64,000 nucleotides of DNA from NCBI GenBank assembly GCA_963556255.1, contig OY744615.1, positions 21,101,196 through 21,165,195 of the forward strand. Reading direction: 5' to 3'. The position numbers were made by a program, and so were the translations under genes. Shown here piece after piece: positions 27,213-37,461 of this stretch (within the stretch, counting starts at the first letter, position 1; each line of letters opens with the position of its first letter). The notes below the pieces were generated by a model, which made no database searches, was not told the origin of the DNA, and saw only the letters and a program-made list of their open reading frames with translations. Origin of the DNA: Allolobophora icterica (taxonomy: Eukaryota; Annelida; Clitellata; Crassiclitellata; Lumbricidae).

Positions 27213-30200
27213 ATGGCTACATTTGGGTCTGATACATCGGCAACCGCTTCTCCGGTTGGGAGCGTCCTTCACTCTCCGGTGACTAAGCCTTTGAGTTTGG
27301 ACGACGTCTTAGATATGTCGGCTGACGAATTAAGGCTTGAATTAGAGAAATTAGATCAGGACACTAGAGGCATGAGTAAGACTCAAATGCAGAAAATTCT
27401 TGCTAAATTTGTAACGCAGGAAAAAAAAGTGTTCGATTTTGGAGTAGAAAAGACTGAATTGATGAAGTTAGATAGTGACAGAGAATTTCAATTGGAGAAA
27501 TTGAGAATAGAGAGTGAAGACAGAAAGCGAGAACGAGAGGCTGAAGACAGAAAGCAAGAACGAGAGGCTGAAGACAGAAAGGCTGAATTACAGGACAAAG
27601 ATGTGTTTCGCATAGCTTCTGCCATCAAATTGGTCCCTAAATTTGACGAGACGAATATAGAGCATTATTTTGTTTCATTTGAGAAGGCTATGACTATTCA
27701 TAAATTTTCAAGAGATAAATGGCCTGCTTTGTTACACCCTCAATTAACTGGTAAAGCCCAACAGGTTTTTTCGGAGTTATCTCTTGAGGGCTGTAAGAAT
27801 TATGACACCCTAAAACAGGCTTTGTTGACTGCATTCGCTAGGGTGCCGGAGTTTTATAGGAAGAGCTTTAGAACTTTGGTTAAGGGTGCGCAGGAGACTT
27901 ACTCTGCTTTCGCTTTCCGCTTGGCGTTACCTTTTCAAAGGTGGCTGGAAGGTGAAAATGCGTTTAATGACTTGACTAAGGCCTTCGAAGTCTTTAAACT
28001 TGAGCAATTTGTGACTTGCTTGCCTGTTGAAATCCATAGATGGATAATTGACAAAAAACCCGCGACAGTTTCAGACGCCGCAAAGTTAGCAGACGAATTT
28101 GCTATTCTATATAAGCCTTTCCCTGCGCATGCTTCTGTCTTGCATTCGAATGATGAAAAACGGGAAAATTTTGGATTTGGTCGTGATTCGGGTCGTGGAG
28201 CAAAAGCCCATTGGTCGCCGAAAAATTTCCGTAACGAGGGCCAATTTCAATTTCACAAGTCATTTGACTCCCAGATTGTTTGTACTTACTGCGGTAAATC
28301 TAATCATGGGGTTTCTTCATGTTACAAATTACATCCAGAATTGAGGTCAAAACGGGATTTCGCTGCTCAGCAGAACACCAATCCTAGGAATGTAGAATTA
28401 GTCACGGGCGTAGATATGTCTGTACAAGTGAAGGATGGGCCGACTAAAATGGTCGACGCTGGCTACTTGTCGTTCTGTTCGTCTGGCTATGTGTATACGC
28501 CCACTGGACTTTCTCGCAATATTGTTGTGTTAAGAGATACTGGTTCTTTGCAAAGCTTGGCTAGCAAGGAATTATTGCATGCTAATGAGTTCTGTGACAC
28601 CGGTGAGGTTCGCCTTATTAGAGGTATTTCGGGTGTCACGCTTCGTGTTCCTTTGGTTGAAATTCGAGTTGAGTCTAAATTTGCTAACGGCACTATCTTA
28701 TGTGGGTTGGTAGACCATTTGCCACCTGGCATTCACGTTCTAATTGGTAACGACTTGGATAGTCCACAAGATGAGATAAATGTGGGAGTGACGACGCGCG
28801 CTCAAACTAAATTGACCGATTCTGGCTCTTTACTTGTGTCGCATACTCAATCTGTAGAAGATAAGTCTGCTGATATAAATGTGCAGTTAGACGTAGACTT
28901 GAGTGCCTTATTCAAAGAGTCTACTGCAGTGCATGCTGATTTAACCAATGTAGTGTCGCGCGAGAATTTAATTAATATGCAGAAAGCCGATACGTCTTTG
29001 CTTCTCTTGTATCAGCTGGTTGAACGAAGGGATGGGCAGTATATGGAACGCCAATCGTATTCGATTGCTAACGGAATTTTGGTGAGGCAGTGGAAGGATT
29101 TAGATACGCCTGATGATGTAGGGTACACGCAAATTGTTGTTCCTACGCAGTTGCGTGCTAAGTTATTGTACGTGGCTCATGATATCCCTGCAAGTGGTCA
29201 CTTGGGTGTGAAGAAAACTTTGGACCGCTTAATGCGTCATTTTTATTGGCCTGGCATAAATTCTTCTGTTCGTACCTATTGTCGAACATGTGATGTCTGT
29301 CAGAGACTAGGTAAGGGGGCACCTCCCTCTCGGGCACCTCTGATAAATCTGCCTGTCATAGCGGAACCTTTTTCCCGCCTGGCAATCGATACAGTTGGAC
29401 CCCTAAGTGTGTGTGATGGTACGAGAAATCGTTTCATACTTACTGTTATTGACTTGTCAACACACTATCCTTTTGCGTTTCCGTTGAGAAACCACACAGC
29501 GCATGATGTAGCGAAATGTTTAATATCCGTGTTTACAATGTTTGGGTTTCCAAATGAGATTTTGTCGGATTGTGGCACTGACTTCATGTCTGATTTGATG
29601 CAAATTTTTCTGCAAGAATGTGGTGTGGTGCAGTTGAAAACTAGTCCGTATCACCCTCAGAGTAATGGTTGTTGCGAGAAATTTAACAGAACGTTGAAAG
29701 ATATGCTTAAGGCAATTGTTGAGGATTTTCCTGGCAACTGGGATCAAATTTTGCCGTGGGTTCTATTTGCCTACCGTGAAGTTCCTGTACAAGGACTAGG
29801 TTTCAGTAGTTTTGATCTTGTCTTTGGAAGGTGTGTGAATGGACCTTTACGTTTGATAAAGCAGAGTTGGTTGAATGATGATGTTTTGTCTGGAGTGAGT
29901 AAGACAAATCTGGTTGACTTTGTGATGGATTTGCGTGAACGAATTCGTACGTCTGTCCGTATGGCGAATGATAATGCGTTAGTTGCACAGTCAAAATCTA
30001 AACAATGGTATGATAGGTGTGCAAAAGCTGTTGACTTTGAAATTGGACAGCAAGTTTTGTTGCTCTTGCCGTTGATTGGAAAGCCACTTGAGGCTAAGTA
30101 TGCTGGCCCGTATGTCGTTTTGGAACGGTTGGGACCTGTTGACTATTTGGTTGCCACACCCGATAGACGGAAGTGTAAACGTGTTGTGCATGTGAACCTC

Positions 30201-31697
30201 ATGAAGAAATATGAGTCGCGTGTTGATTGTACGCCTCCACTTGATGTCGGTTTGGTTGTGCCTGCAAGTGTGAATGTGTCTGAGTCACCTAAATTGGAAG
30301 AGGTGGTCGCAAATAGTCCTTTGGATTTTGTGCAACGGAATGAATTACTGGGCATGCTGAGTACGTTTAAGGGTGTGTTTAGCGATGTACCTGGCAAGAC
30401 TTCACTTATGGCACACCGTATTGAGTTAATACCTGGTGCACGACCAGTACGACAGACAGCCTATCGGTTGCATCCTGAGCGTATGGCACAGGTAGACAAA
30501 GAGATTAAAGGCCTAATTGAACAAGGCATTGTAGAGGAATCCGAAAGTGCGTGGGCTTCGCCTATTGTACTTGTACCTAAATCGGATGGGTCTCTGCGGC
30601 TGTGCACAGATTTTCGTAAGTTGAATGCGCTTACGGTAGCCGATCCTTTTCCGATGCCACGTGTAGAATCTTTAATTGACAAGGTTGGACAAGCCCAATT
30701 TCTGACTAAGCTTGACGCGACACGGGGTTTCTGGCAAGTTCCGCTTGATAGTCAATCAATCCCTTTAACTGGATTTGTGACCCCACATGGTCATTATCAG
30801 TGGCGCTATATGGCGTTCGGTTTAAGAAACGCACCTGCCTCATTTTCACGTTTGGTTGCGAAACTGTTGCATGGTTTAGATGAGTTTTGTGACGGATATT
30901 TAGATGACTTGATAATTTTCAGTTCTTCTTGGAATGCTCATTTATCTCACTTGGAAAGAGTGTTGACACGCATTGCTAACGCTAAACTTACATTGAATTT
31001 GAAGAAGTGTGTCTTTGCTAATGCAGAGATAGATTTTCTGGGTCACCATATTGGTTTGAACTGTATTCAGCCACGTATGCAGAAGGTCGAGGCTTTGCTA
31101 AAATTTCCGCGTCCTGAAAATAAGAAGCAGGTTCAGTCTTTTCTGGGTTTGGCTGGTTATTACCGCAAGTTTCTGTCGCATTACTCTCAGTTAACGTTAC
31201 CTCTTACTTTGTTACTTAAGAAAGGTCACCGGTTTACTTGGTCTCCTGAGGCTGAGAATGCATTCATTGATTTGAAGTCTAGGATGGCTTCGCGGCCTAT
31301 ACTTAAACCGCCAGATTTTGACAAACCTTTTTATTTGGCTGTAGATGCTTCGTACTTCTGTTTGGGAGGTTGTTTGTTTCAGATAACGGACGAGATTGAA
31401 CATCCGGTCTGCTACCTGAGTCGGAAGTTGAGTTCGGCTGAAGTACGCTATTCGACAATTGAGAAGGAGGCACTTGCGCTGGTGGTCGGTGTACGCGCGT
31501 TCAGCGTGTACTTTGGTTCCGCTCCAGTGGTTGTCTATACGGACCATAGCCCACTTCAGTTCATAAATCGCATGGCTCCTTCGAATGCGAAACTTTTGCG
31601 ATGGAGTCTTGAACTCCAACAATACTCCTTGAACATTAAGCATCGGCGTGGTCGTGACAATGTGTTACCAGACATATTAAGTCGCCCCTCAGTTTAA
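27213..31697 (+). CDS. Gag-Pol polyprotein (Gag-PR-INT-RT-RNaseH)
   Basis: 1494 residues from the ATG at 27213 in good context (ATCATGG), with no internal stop or frameshift. An N-terminal Gag with a charged coil of three EDRKxEREA repeats (about residue 101) leads to a CX2CX4HX4C zinc knuckle (357-370) and a protease DTG (442-444). Integrase follows, with an HHCC zinc domain (H656 ... C693, C696), catalytic D726, D786 and E822 (D-X35-E) and a GPY module (965-967). RT has its first Asp at 1168 (LTKLDATRGFW) and YLDD at 1229-1232. RNase H has Asp at 1378 and 1444 and a terminal RDNVLPDILSR. It makes the element's capsid and performs reverse transcription and integration. Gag and Pol are in one frame, so no frameshift signal is needed. 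All catalytic residues looked for are present. Confidence 0.95.
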   Translation: MATFGSDTSATASPVGSVLHSPVTKPLSLDDVLDMSADELRLELEKLDQDTRGMSKTQMQKILAKFVTQEKKVFDFGVEKTELMKLDSDREFQLEKLRIESEDRKREREAEDRKQEREAEDRKAELQDKDVFRIASAIKLVPKFDETNIEHYFVSFEKAMTIHKFSRDKWPALLHPQLTGKAQQVFSELSLEGCKNYDTLKQALLTAFARVPEFYRKSFRTLVKGAQETYSAFAFRLALPFQRWLEGENAFNDLTKAFEVFKLEQFVTCLPVEIHRWIIDKKPATVSDAAKLADEFAILYKPFPAHASVLHSNDEKRENFGFGRDSGRGAKAHWSPKNFRNEGQFQFHKSFDSQIVCTYCGKSNHGVSSCYKLHPELRSKRDFAAQQNTNPRNVELVTGVDMSVQVKDGPTKMVDAGYLSFCSSGYVYTPTGLSRNIVVLRDTGSLQSLASKELLHANEFCDTGEVRLIRGISGVTLRVPLVEIRVESKFANGTILCGLVDHLPPGIHVLIGNDLDSPQDEINVGVTTRAQTKLTDSGSLLVSHTQSVEDKSADINVQLDVDLSALFKESTAVHADLTNVVSRENLINMQKADTSLLLLYQLVERRDGQYMERQSYSIANGILVRQWKDLDTPDDVGYTQIVVPTQLRAKLLYVAHDIPASGHLGVKKTLDRLMRHFYWPGINSSVRTYCRTCDVCQRLGKGAPPSRAPLINLPVIAEPFSRLAIDTVGPLSVCDGTRNRFILTVIDLSTHYPFAFPLRNHTAHDVAKCLISVFTMFGFPNEILSDCGTDFMSDLMQIFLQECGVVQLKTSPYHPQSNGCCEKFNRTLKDMLKAIVEDFPGNWDQILPWVLFAYREVPVQGLGFSSFDLVFGRCVNGPLRLIKQSWLNDDVLSGVSKTNLVDFVMDLRERIRTSVRMANDNALVAQSKSKQWYDRCAKAVDFEIGQQVLLLLPLIGKPLEAKYAGPYVVLERLGPVDYLVATPDRRKCKRVVHVNLMKKYESRVDCTPPLDVGLVVPASVNVSESPKLEEVVANSPLDFVQRNELLGMLSTFKGVFSDVPGKTSLMAHRIELIPGARPVRQTAYRLHPERMAQVDKEIKGLIEQGIVEESESAWASPIVLVPKSDGSLRLCTDFRKLNALTVADPFPMPRVESLIDKVGQAQFLTKLDATRGFWQVPLDSQSIPLTGFVTPHGHYQWRYMAFGLRNAPASFSRLVAKLLHGLDEFCDGYLDDLIIFSSSWNAHLSHLERVLTRIANAKLTLNLKKCVFANAEIDFLGHHIGLNCIQPRMQKVEALLKFPRPENKKQVQSFLGLAGYYRKFLSHYSQLTLPLTLLLKKGHRFTWSPEAENAFIDLKSRMASRPILKPPDFDKPFYLAVDASYFCLGGCLFQITDEIEHPVCYLSRKLSSAEVRYSTIEKEALALVVGVRAFSVYFGSAPVVVYTDHSPLQFINRMAPSNAKLLRWSLELQQYSLNIKHRRGRDNVLPDILSRPSV

Positions 31698-31888
31698 ATG
31701 TACGAACTTTCCATAGATTTCTACGGACTGTCGGTCTCTTGCATTAAGCCTACATAGATGATTCTTTTTTGTGTTGTAAACGTTTCTAGTGGACTGATAT
31801 GTTATGAACTTTAGAGATAGTTTCAATTCATGTACATTTGTAGTTTTTGCATGGTCGGAAACACTTTTAATGTTTCCTCTTTTCGTTG

Positions 31889-31898
31889 TCGGGGGGTC
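31889..31898 (+). promoter_or_regulatory. Polypurine tract
   Basis: TCGGGGGGTC directly precedes the 3' LTR. It is short and interrupted by pyrimidines, but sits where plus-strand priming must occur. Confidence 0.6.
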
Positions 31899-32375
31899 TG
31901 TTGGGAGTGGCCTACAGCCATCCCGCCATTATCATCCTCACGTGCACTTTCTAACCTTAGTTAAGACGCACCTCGTTTGAAGCTAAATGTAGGATGGTCT
32001 CGTTGACTATATATAGCAGTGTTCTTGTGTCTACGGAGAGACCGGTTTTAGTTAAGTAAGGCGTAAGACGTGCACTGGTTGTGTCACGCATTGTAAGTAC
32101 CCTTTTGTGGTCGTTTTCGAGAGTGTACCCTGCATGGTCGCTACTCATGTTTAATTGCCGGTTCTCGAGTTGTATCTTCCTTTGTGGAGTTTGTGCAGGC
32201 GTCTTCTCGGAGAGTCTGTCTTTTGACGTTTCGTTTGTCTTGTATGTGTGAGTATCGTTTCAATTATGTACATAGTGTAAATATACGTTTTATCAATATT
32301 GCGAAAGTCTTCGTTTTTCTTGTCATTTCTCGTATCATTCTAACTCACATTTCACCTCTAGACTAACAAGCTAAC

Positions 32376-32376
<1 letters not shown>
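31899..32376 (+). repeat. 3' LTR
   Basis: 478 bp, identical to the 5' LTR as far as I can read, including the TATA box (32008-32015). Confidence 0.95.
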
Positions 32377-32414
<38 letters not shown>

Positions 32415-32478
32415 CACACACATACATACATACATATATGCATACATACATACATACATACATACATACATACATACA

Positions 32479-32513
<35 letters not shown>

Positions 32514-32540
32514 GTACGTACATGTATGTATATATATATA
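32377..32540. repeat. (TA)n and (CATA)n microsatellites
   Basis: TA repeat to about 32413, then CATA units at 32420-32510. The TA part is the right half of the target of the LTR element. Confidence 0.95.
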
Positions 32541-32597
32541 TACAGAAAGTAGGCCTATACATTCATATAATAATGACAATAATAATAATTATATTCT

Positions 32598-32603
32598 TTA
32601 TTA
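32598..32603 (-). terminator. Possible polyadenylation signal AATAAA
   Basis: TTTATT on the plus strand reads AATAAA on the minus strand, about 300 nt downstream of the stop of the exon ending at 32901. It lies in AT-rich sequence, so chance is possible. Confidence 0.25.
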
Positions 32604-32900
32604 TTTAAAACCGACAGACGCAGTAAGATTACATTGAAACATGAAAGTACAATCAAGATCTTAATTAACACACGGTTTGGCAGCCATGCAAGGCGCCGCC
32701 CTAGAAGGGGGTTACGGGAGTCGATCCGCGTACCTTATGCTCCCATGGCCAATCATATACATTCATAGTTACATACACGTTCAGATGCATGAACATATTG
32801 CTATCTACAGCCGCGTGGATATGATTAGCTTCAGCAGTAAATTGTCGTTTTCAGTTGAAAATGCGCTGGGATGCGATCAGCAAGCGGGCAGCATTCAATT

Positions 32901-34119
32901 CTAGTTTGCGAACGGGTTCATATGAAAGAAGAACTGGCGAATGTCAGGCACCATCGTGTAAGTCGGCGAAAACTGGAAATCGGGTAGTGGAGAAAACAAC
33001 GGAAGACCCAGCAGCGGAGAAGGACAAAGGGATGGAGGAGATTGGCGGGCTACGAGGTGGGATAATAGAGGCATCGGCTGTGGCGGCGGAGGCCGCATAA
33101 TAACCGGTGATGCAGGTAATAGGTTGTTCCTTGCAGCCTCTAACAAACAGGTCAGTTGGTTTGGACTGCAACACATTGCCTGCCTATTGGAAGAAAACGC
33201 AAAATTGTCTGCACAGTGATAACTCGAAACTTCGTTGCAGGGCGACTGTTGGATAGCGGAAGGCAAAACGTGCGAATAGTTTGGCTTATAACTTATTCCC
33301 GAGCGTCCATTCAAGTTGGCGATCGAGTAAGGATCAACGGATGAGGAGTGTTCTTGGTTGTACGGTAGAAAGGACTGCGAGAGGTCGCACGGTCTTGCAC
33401 AGTGACATTGGTGATTGGGAAAGCGCTTGCAGCCGAAGTTAACCCGTTGAGTCTGTGCCTGTTTGATCGCCTCTAGCAGCGACATCCGTTGGAGAACCTG
33501 TTGCCGCATGCTCTGTTCGAGCGGTCCAGCCGCTTGCAGACGCTGAAACATTTCCAACTGCTGGTACCAGTTAAGTAGCTCCATCTGTGGTAGCACTGGT
33601 GAAAGCTTCGATTGGTTCAGCGCCTTGTCGACTAAGTCACGCCAGATGTGCTGTTCCAATTGCTGAGATGCTTGGTTCTCGACCTGTCGCTGAAGCATTG
33701 TCATCGACGGTGTTGCCATCTGGCTTCGAACCTGTGCTGGCAGCTGTTGGGGAATCCCATAGACCCCACCAACATTTCTAACCCCATCCACACACCGGAC
33801 AATGTCTCTCCACGTATTATCCCCATCGACTGCATCAACGCGACTTAAGTCTGATTGTGTAACGACGGCACTGATGTCCGTGGAATGTCCAGTTGTTTGT
33901 CTGACATCGAAGACACCTGGAGATCCAGGGATCGAATCGACGCCAGAGGGTAACAATGACAAACGGTCCGTTCCCTCTTCATTTGCTGAGCGTTGTTCCG
34001 ACTGTAGTTGGACCTTGTTCTGCTGAAGGTCTTCGGTGGCAGGTTCCGAGATTCTTTGGTGAAGTTTCTCCCACTGCAGCTCATGCTGCTTCTTCAAGTC
34101 TTCGAGCTCCTGGCATTGC
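32901..34119 (-). CDS. Unidentified 3' terminal exon, Gln-rich coiled coil
   Basis: A good acceptor (TTGTTTTGTTTCAG/G at 34120) opens a frame of 405 codons that ends at a stop at 32901-32903. The start reads QCQELEDLKKQHELQWEKL, a probable coiled coil. The middle is rich in Gln and Leu (QMELLNWYQQLEMFQRLQAA, then SLLEAIKQAQTQR), followed by a Cys/His cluster (CKRFPNHQCHCARPC) and a Pro/Leu-rich tail (MRPPPPQPMPLL). The non-repetitive composition and the splice site support real coding. The first base completes a codon (phase 2). I do not recognise the family. A WNK-kinase-like coiled-coil tail is a guess only. Confidence 0.6.
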
Positions 34120-35033
34120 CTGAAACAAAACAACGAACGAGTAAGCGAGTGAGAGTGCAGATGAGCTGATAGATCAATGGAACAGTTATTCTCCGGATTT
34201 CACACACGCTGTGCATATTAGTAATGACTTTTTCTGACTTAGTTGTCCGATGTTACTTATAGCCTTTTCGCAGATCACTTACCCACACATCTAGAGTCAC
34301 CTGTAGCTTAATTTTAAGCATTACTACTTCACGGGTGCTTGCAGCAGTTAAATGAAGTGTAGCATTAATGATATAATGCACTGATACTCAATTCCATTAG
34401 GGCCTACGGTAAATGGCCCACCAACTTAGGCCAAATGTGGTTATTACAGTGCCGCAATGCGTGAGACATCAAAGGAAGAGTCGTTGTAAAGGAATGGCCT
34501 TGATTTCAAAACTAGCAGTTCATGCTTAATGGGACTAGTTGAACTGAAATCCACACTTGGGTTACATGTAGGCTATACAAAAGAAAGCCCTAAAGTCATT
34601 AGAGCAAAGGCTTTTGATGAGTTATAGACACACAAATATAGGCCTATACATAAGCGTGGCACCGATAGAACGCAGCAATAATTACCGCATTGTTTATGCT
34701 TTTGCTGAAACAGGGTCAAAGGTGTCCCTACAGACTAGTGCTTTAAGTTCAGGATGCATATATAAGCTTACACCGTTATTGCAATAAACAGGACTTTTTG
34801 TAGCATGTTTTAACAAGTAACTGATCAAAAATGTATCCTTCATTTTTTTATTGTATATCATGAAGCCTCCCTCACAGCAAGAAGTCACCTAGCGATTCTA
34901 AATGCGTAATGGATCCCACGGAAGGATTCCTAAATTATTATCTGGACATTAAAGCATGAAAGATCCCCAAACAGAGGCGGCAATGTTGAGAGGAGGACGA
35001 AACGAAAGAGGATTGTTGCTCTTCGTGTAACTA
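34120..35033. other. Probable intron sequence
   Basis: Lies upstream of the 34119 acceptor on the minus strand. No exon or repeat recognised. Confidence 0.4.
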
Positions 35034-35825
35034 CACGGTGAGTCATAAAAAAACGTGTCCCTACATATTTTGCTATAACTTCCTCAGATTTAAGTTTATG
35101 TCAAAGAAATTTTAAGTACAGGTAGAGGAGTTATTCGAGAGCATTAAGAAACTTAAAGTTTAAGTTCATTGACACCCTTGGGCATCCACGCATGCGCAAA
35201 GACGCATACACCGCTGCTTGACTGACTTCAATGATGCGCTGATCCAATTCATCCCATTCCTCCAAAACTCGATGACGCCATTCGTTGACATCATGTATTC
35301 GATATCTGTAGACCTTTTCTTGCACGACACTTCATATGTTATACTCTACCGGATTTAAATCAGGTATGTTAGGTGGCCACAAAGTAGGCGGAATGAAATC
35401 AGGTGTTTCAGTTTGCAGTAACTCAAAAGTCTCATTGGCAACCGTTCTGGCCGTTAGCGGGCGGCCTCTATCTGATCGACGATAAAAAAAACGGATCCAG
35501 TTTTATCGATCTTTGAAAGGAGAACATTAAATCTACCATGAATCAACCCTTTATCTAAAAATTCCTTTAAAAAACGTTTCGCACCGTCATTTTTTATTCT
35601 TTTGGGGCTATGAAATGTTTGTCTTCGTCGGTAAACACCATTTTCCCGAGGGTTGTCGTGACATAATTATAGTTTAGGCGGGTTCAGCTTTTTATAAAAA
35701 ATAATTTATATAGCACTTAGCTGGACTATCAAGCTTCATTATTATGAAGTTTCATTAAAATTGATGGTCATATGCATGAATTATTTTAAGTTATGTAGGG
35801 ACACGTTTTTTAATGACTCACCGTG
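35034..35825 (-). mobile_element. Internally deleted mariner-type transposon
   Basis: 34-bp TIRs with one mismatch begin CACGGTGAGTCAT, and TA duplications flank the element (35032-35033, 35826-35827). On the minus strand, pieces of a Tc1/mariner transposase remain: VFTDE near 35610, WPPNIPDLNPVEY near 35340, and VYRYRIHDVNEWRHRVLEEW at 35325-35240. At 792 bp it is shorter than the usual ~1.3 kb. Frameshifts and missing sequence make it non-autonomous. Confidence 0.9.
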
Positions 35826-36580
35826 TATATACTCTGAAAAAATTGTGTTTTAACCCTGCTTTCGAAGACAACGCTCCCAAATGTACAAAATGGCTGAAGC
35901 ATTTGCCTTCTAAAGGAAAGAGACCAAGTGAAATTGACCTAGTTATCCAGCTCCAAAATCTGAAACCAACTTGAACAAGTGAAGAAACTGTATCTTTTGT
36001 TGAAGTTGCTCAGTAATTAATAATTTTAAGATACAGGAAGTCAAAGAAGTGAACAATGAAGACCACCAGAAAGACCACTGTGTTATATTGATCAGTATAG
36101 GCCTACCTCTTCAGGATGGTCTGAAGCCTCCCGTCCCCCTTCTGCGCTACGTGCTGGGCCAGATCACTCCATTGAAATTTATCCGAGGACCCGCTGCCAC
36201 CTTTATTTGCAGTCTGGTTTATCGACTTCATTTTGAACTACAAGATAAACGCAACTCAACCTTTAACCGCCGTTAATTTAACAAAAGAGGTGTCAACGGT
36301 CTACTGGGTAAAGGGGCGCAATTCAAAAGATTGAAGTTTTTCAGTGGTCTATGTGCAAATATGTCATACTCGGCTGAAGACAGAAAATAACCGCGTAACA
36401 TTCATAATTATTCATTAAAAATCAGAAATGATGGACATCGTAAAAATTTAAGACGAAAAAAGAACGATTGCAAACAGCAACTCATAAAGTTTCATGCAAC
36501 TTACACTACTTGATGACAGATAAAATTCCAGGGCCTTTGTGAGGTTCGTAAAACGCGCAATGTAAGTGTTCAGATAGATA
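35826..36580. other. Unassigned spacer
   Basis: No gene recognised. An ORF at 36049-36276 has no domain. Confidence 0.35.
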
Positions 36581-37330
36581 CATACATACATACGTATGTA
36601 CATACATACATACATACATAGTACACACATACATACATACATGCATGCATACATGCATACATGCATACCTATTGAGCATATATACATATATATATATACA
36701 AACATAGTGCACACTTACATACATGCATACATACATACATACATACATACATACATACATACATACATACATACATACATACATACATACATACATGCAT
36801 CCACAGTACACAGCTACATACATACATACACGTACATATAGTACATACATACATACATGCATACATACATACCTGCATCCATAGTACACACATACATACA
36901 TACATACATACATACATACATACATACATACATACATACATACACACATACATACATGCATGCATCCACAGTACACAGTTACATACATACATACATGCAT
37001 ACATACATGCATCCATAGTACACACATACATACATACATACATGCATATATACATTATACATGCATGCATACATACATGCATCCACAGTACATACTTACA
37101 TGCATACATACAGTACATACATACATGCATACATACATGCATGCATGCATACATACATACATACATACATACATACATACATACATACATACATACATGC
37201 TTACATACATTCACAGTACACACTTACATACATACATTCATACAGTACATACATACATGCATACATACATACATACATACATACATACATACATACATAC
37301 ATACATACATACATACATACATACATACGC
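36581..37330. repeat. (CATA)n microsatellite with longer-period structure
   Basis: About 750 bp of CATA units interrupted regularly by CATGCATCCACAGTACACA-like inserts (near 36795, 36873, 36957, 37010, 37080, 37210), which gives an irregular higher-order period of roughly 50-130 bp. Confidence 0.95.
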
Positions 37331-37344
37331 AGAGACAAATCTGT

Positions 37345-37425
37345 GTGAACGTCAGTGAGTTCGAACCCACAATCGTCAGATCATAGATCAAGCGCGACAC
37401 CGATTAGGCCACCGTGACGCAAATT
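37345..37425 (-). pseudogene. tRNA-like sequence (SINE head or pseudogene)
   Basis: On the minus strand GTGGCCTAATCGG resembles an A box and GGGTTCGAACTC a B box, about 45 nt apart. CGTCA and TGACG could form part of an acceptor stem. The T-arm pairing is imperfect and a CATA microsatellite follows directly, so an intact tRNA gene is unlikely. Confidence 0.5.
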
Positions 37426-37461
37426 ACTGAAGTTCCAAACGATCACGGTAGATAATCATAC

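Larger units (their letters stand above)
26594..32376 (+). mobile_element. Gmr1-type Ty3/gypsy LTR retrotransposon, complete
   Basis: A 5783 bp element: 478 bp LTRs at 26594-27071 and 31899-32376, a primer-binding site just inside the left LTR, one long Gag-Pol frame, and a G-rich polypurine tract before the right LTR. The domain order is Gag, protease, integrase, reverse transcriptase, RNase H, with integrase before RT. This is the copia-like order known for the Gmr1 clade of Ty3/gypsy. It is inserted in a TA repeat, so the TSD cannot be resolved (left flank TATAT, right flank TAATA). I found no difference between the LTRs by reading, which implies a recent insertion. Confidence 0.95.

Noticed and set aside
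37345..37425. Functional tRNA gene
   Set aside because: The T-arm and acceptor pairing are imperfect and a microsatellite follows at once. Kept only as a tRNA-like relic.
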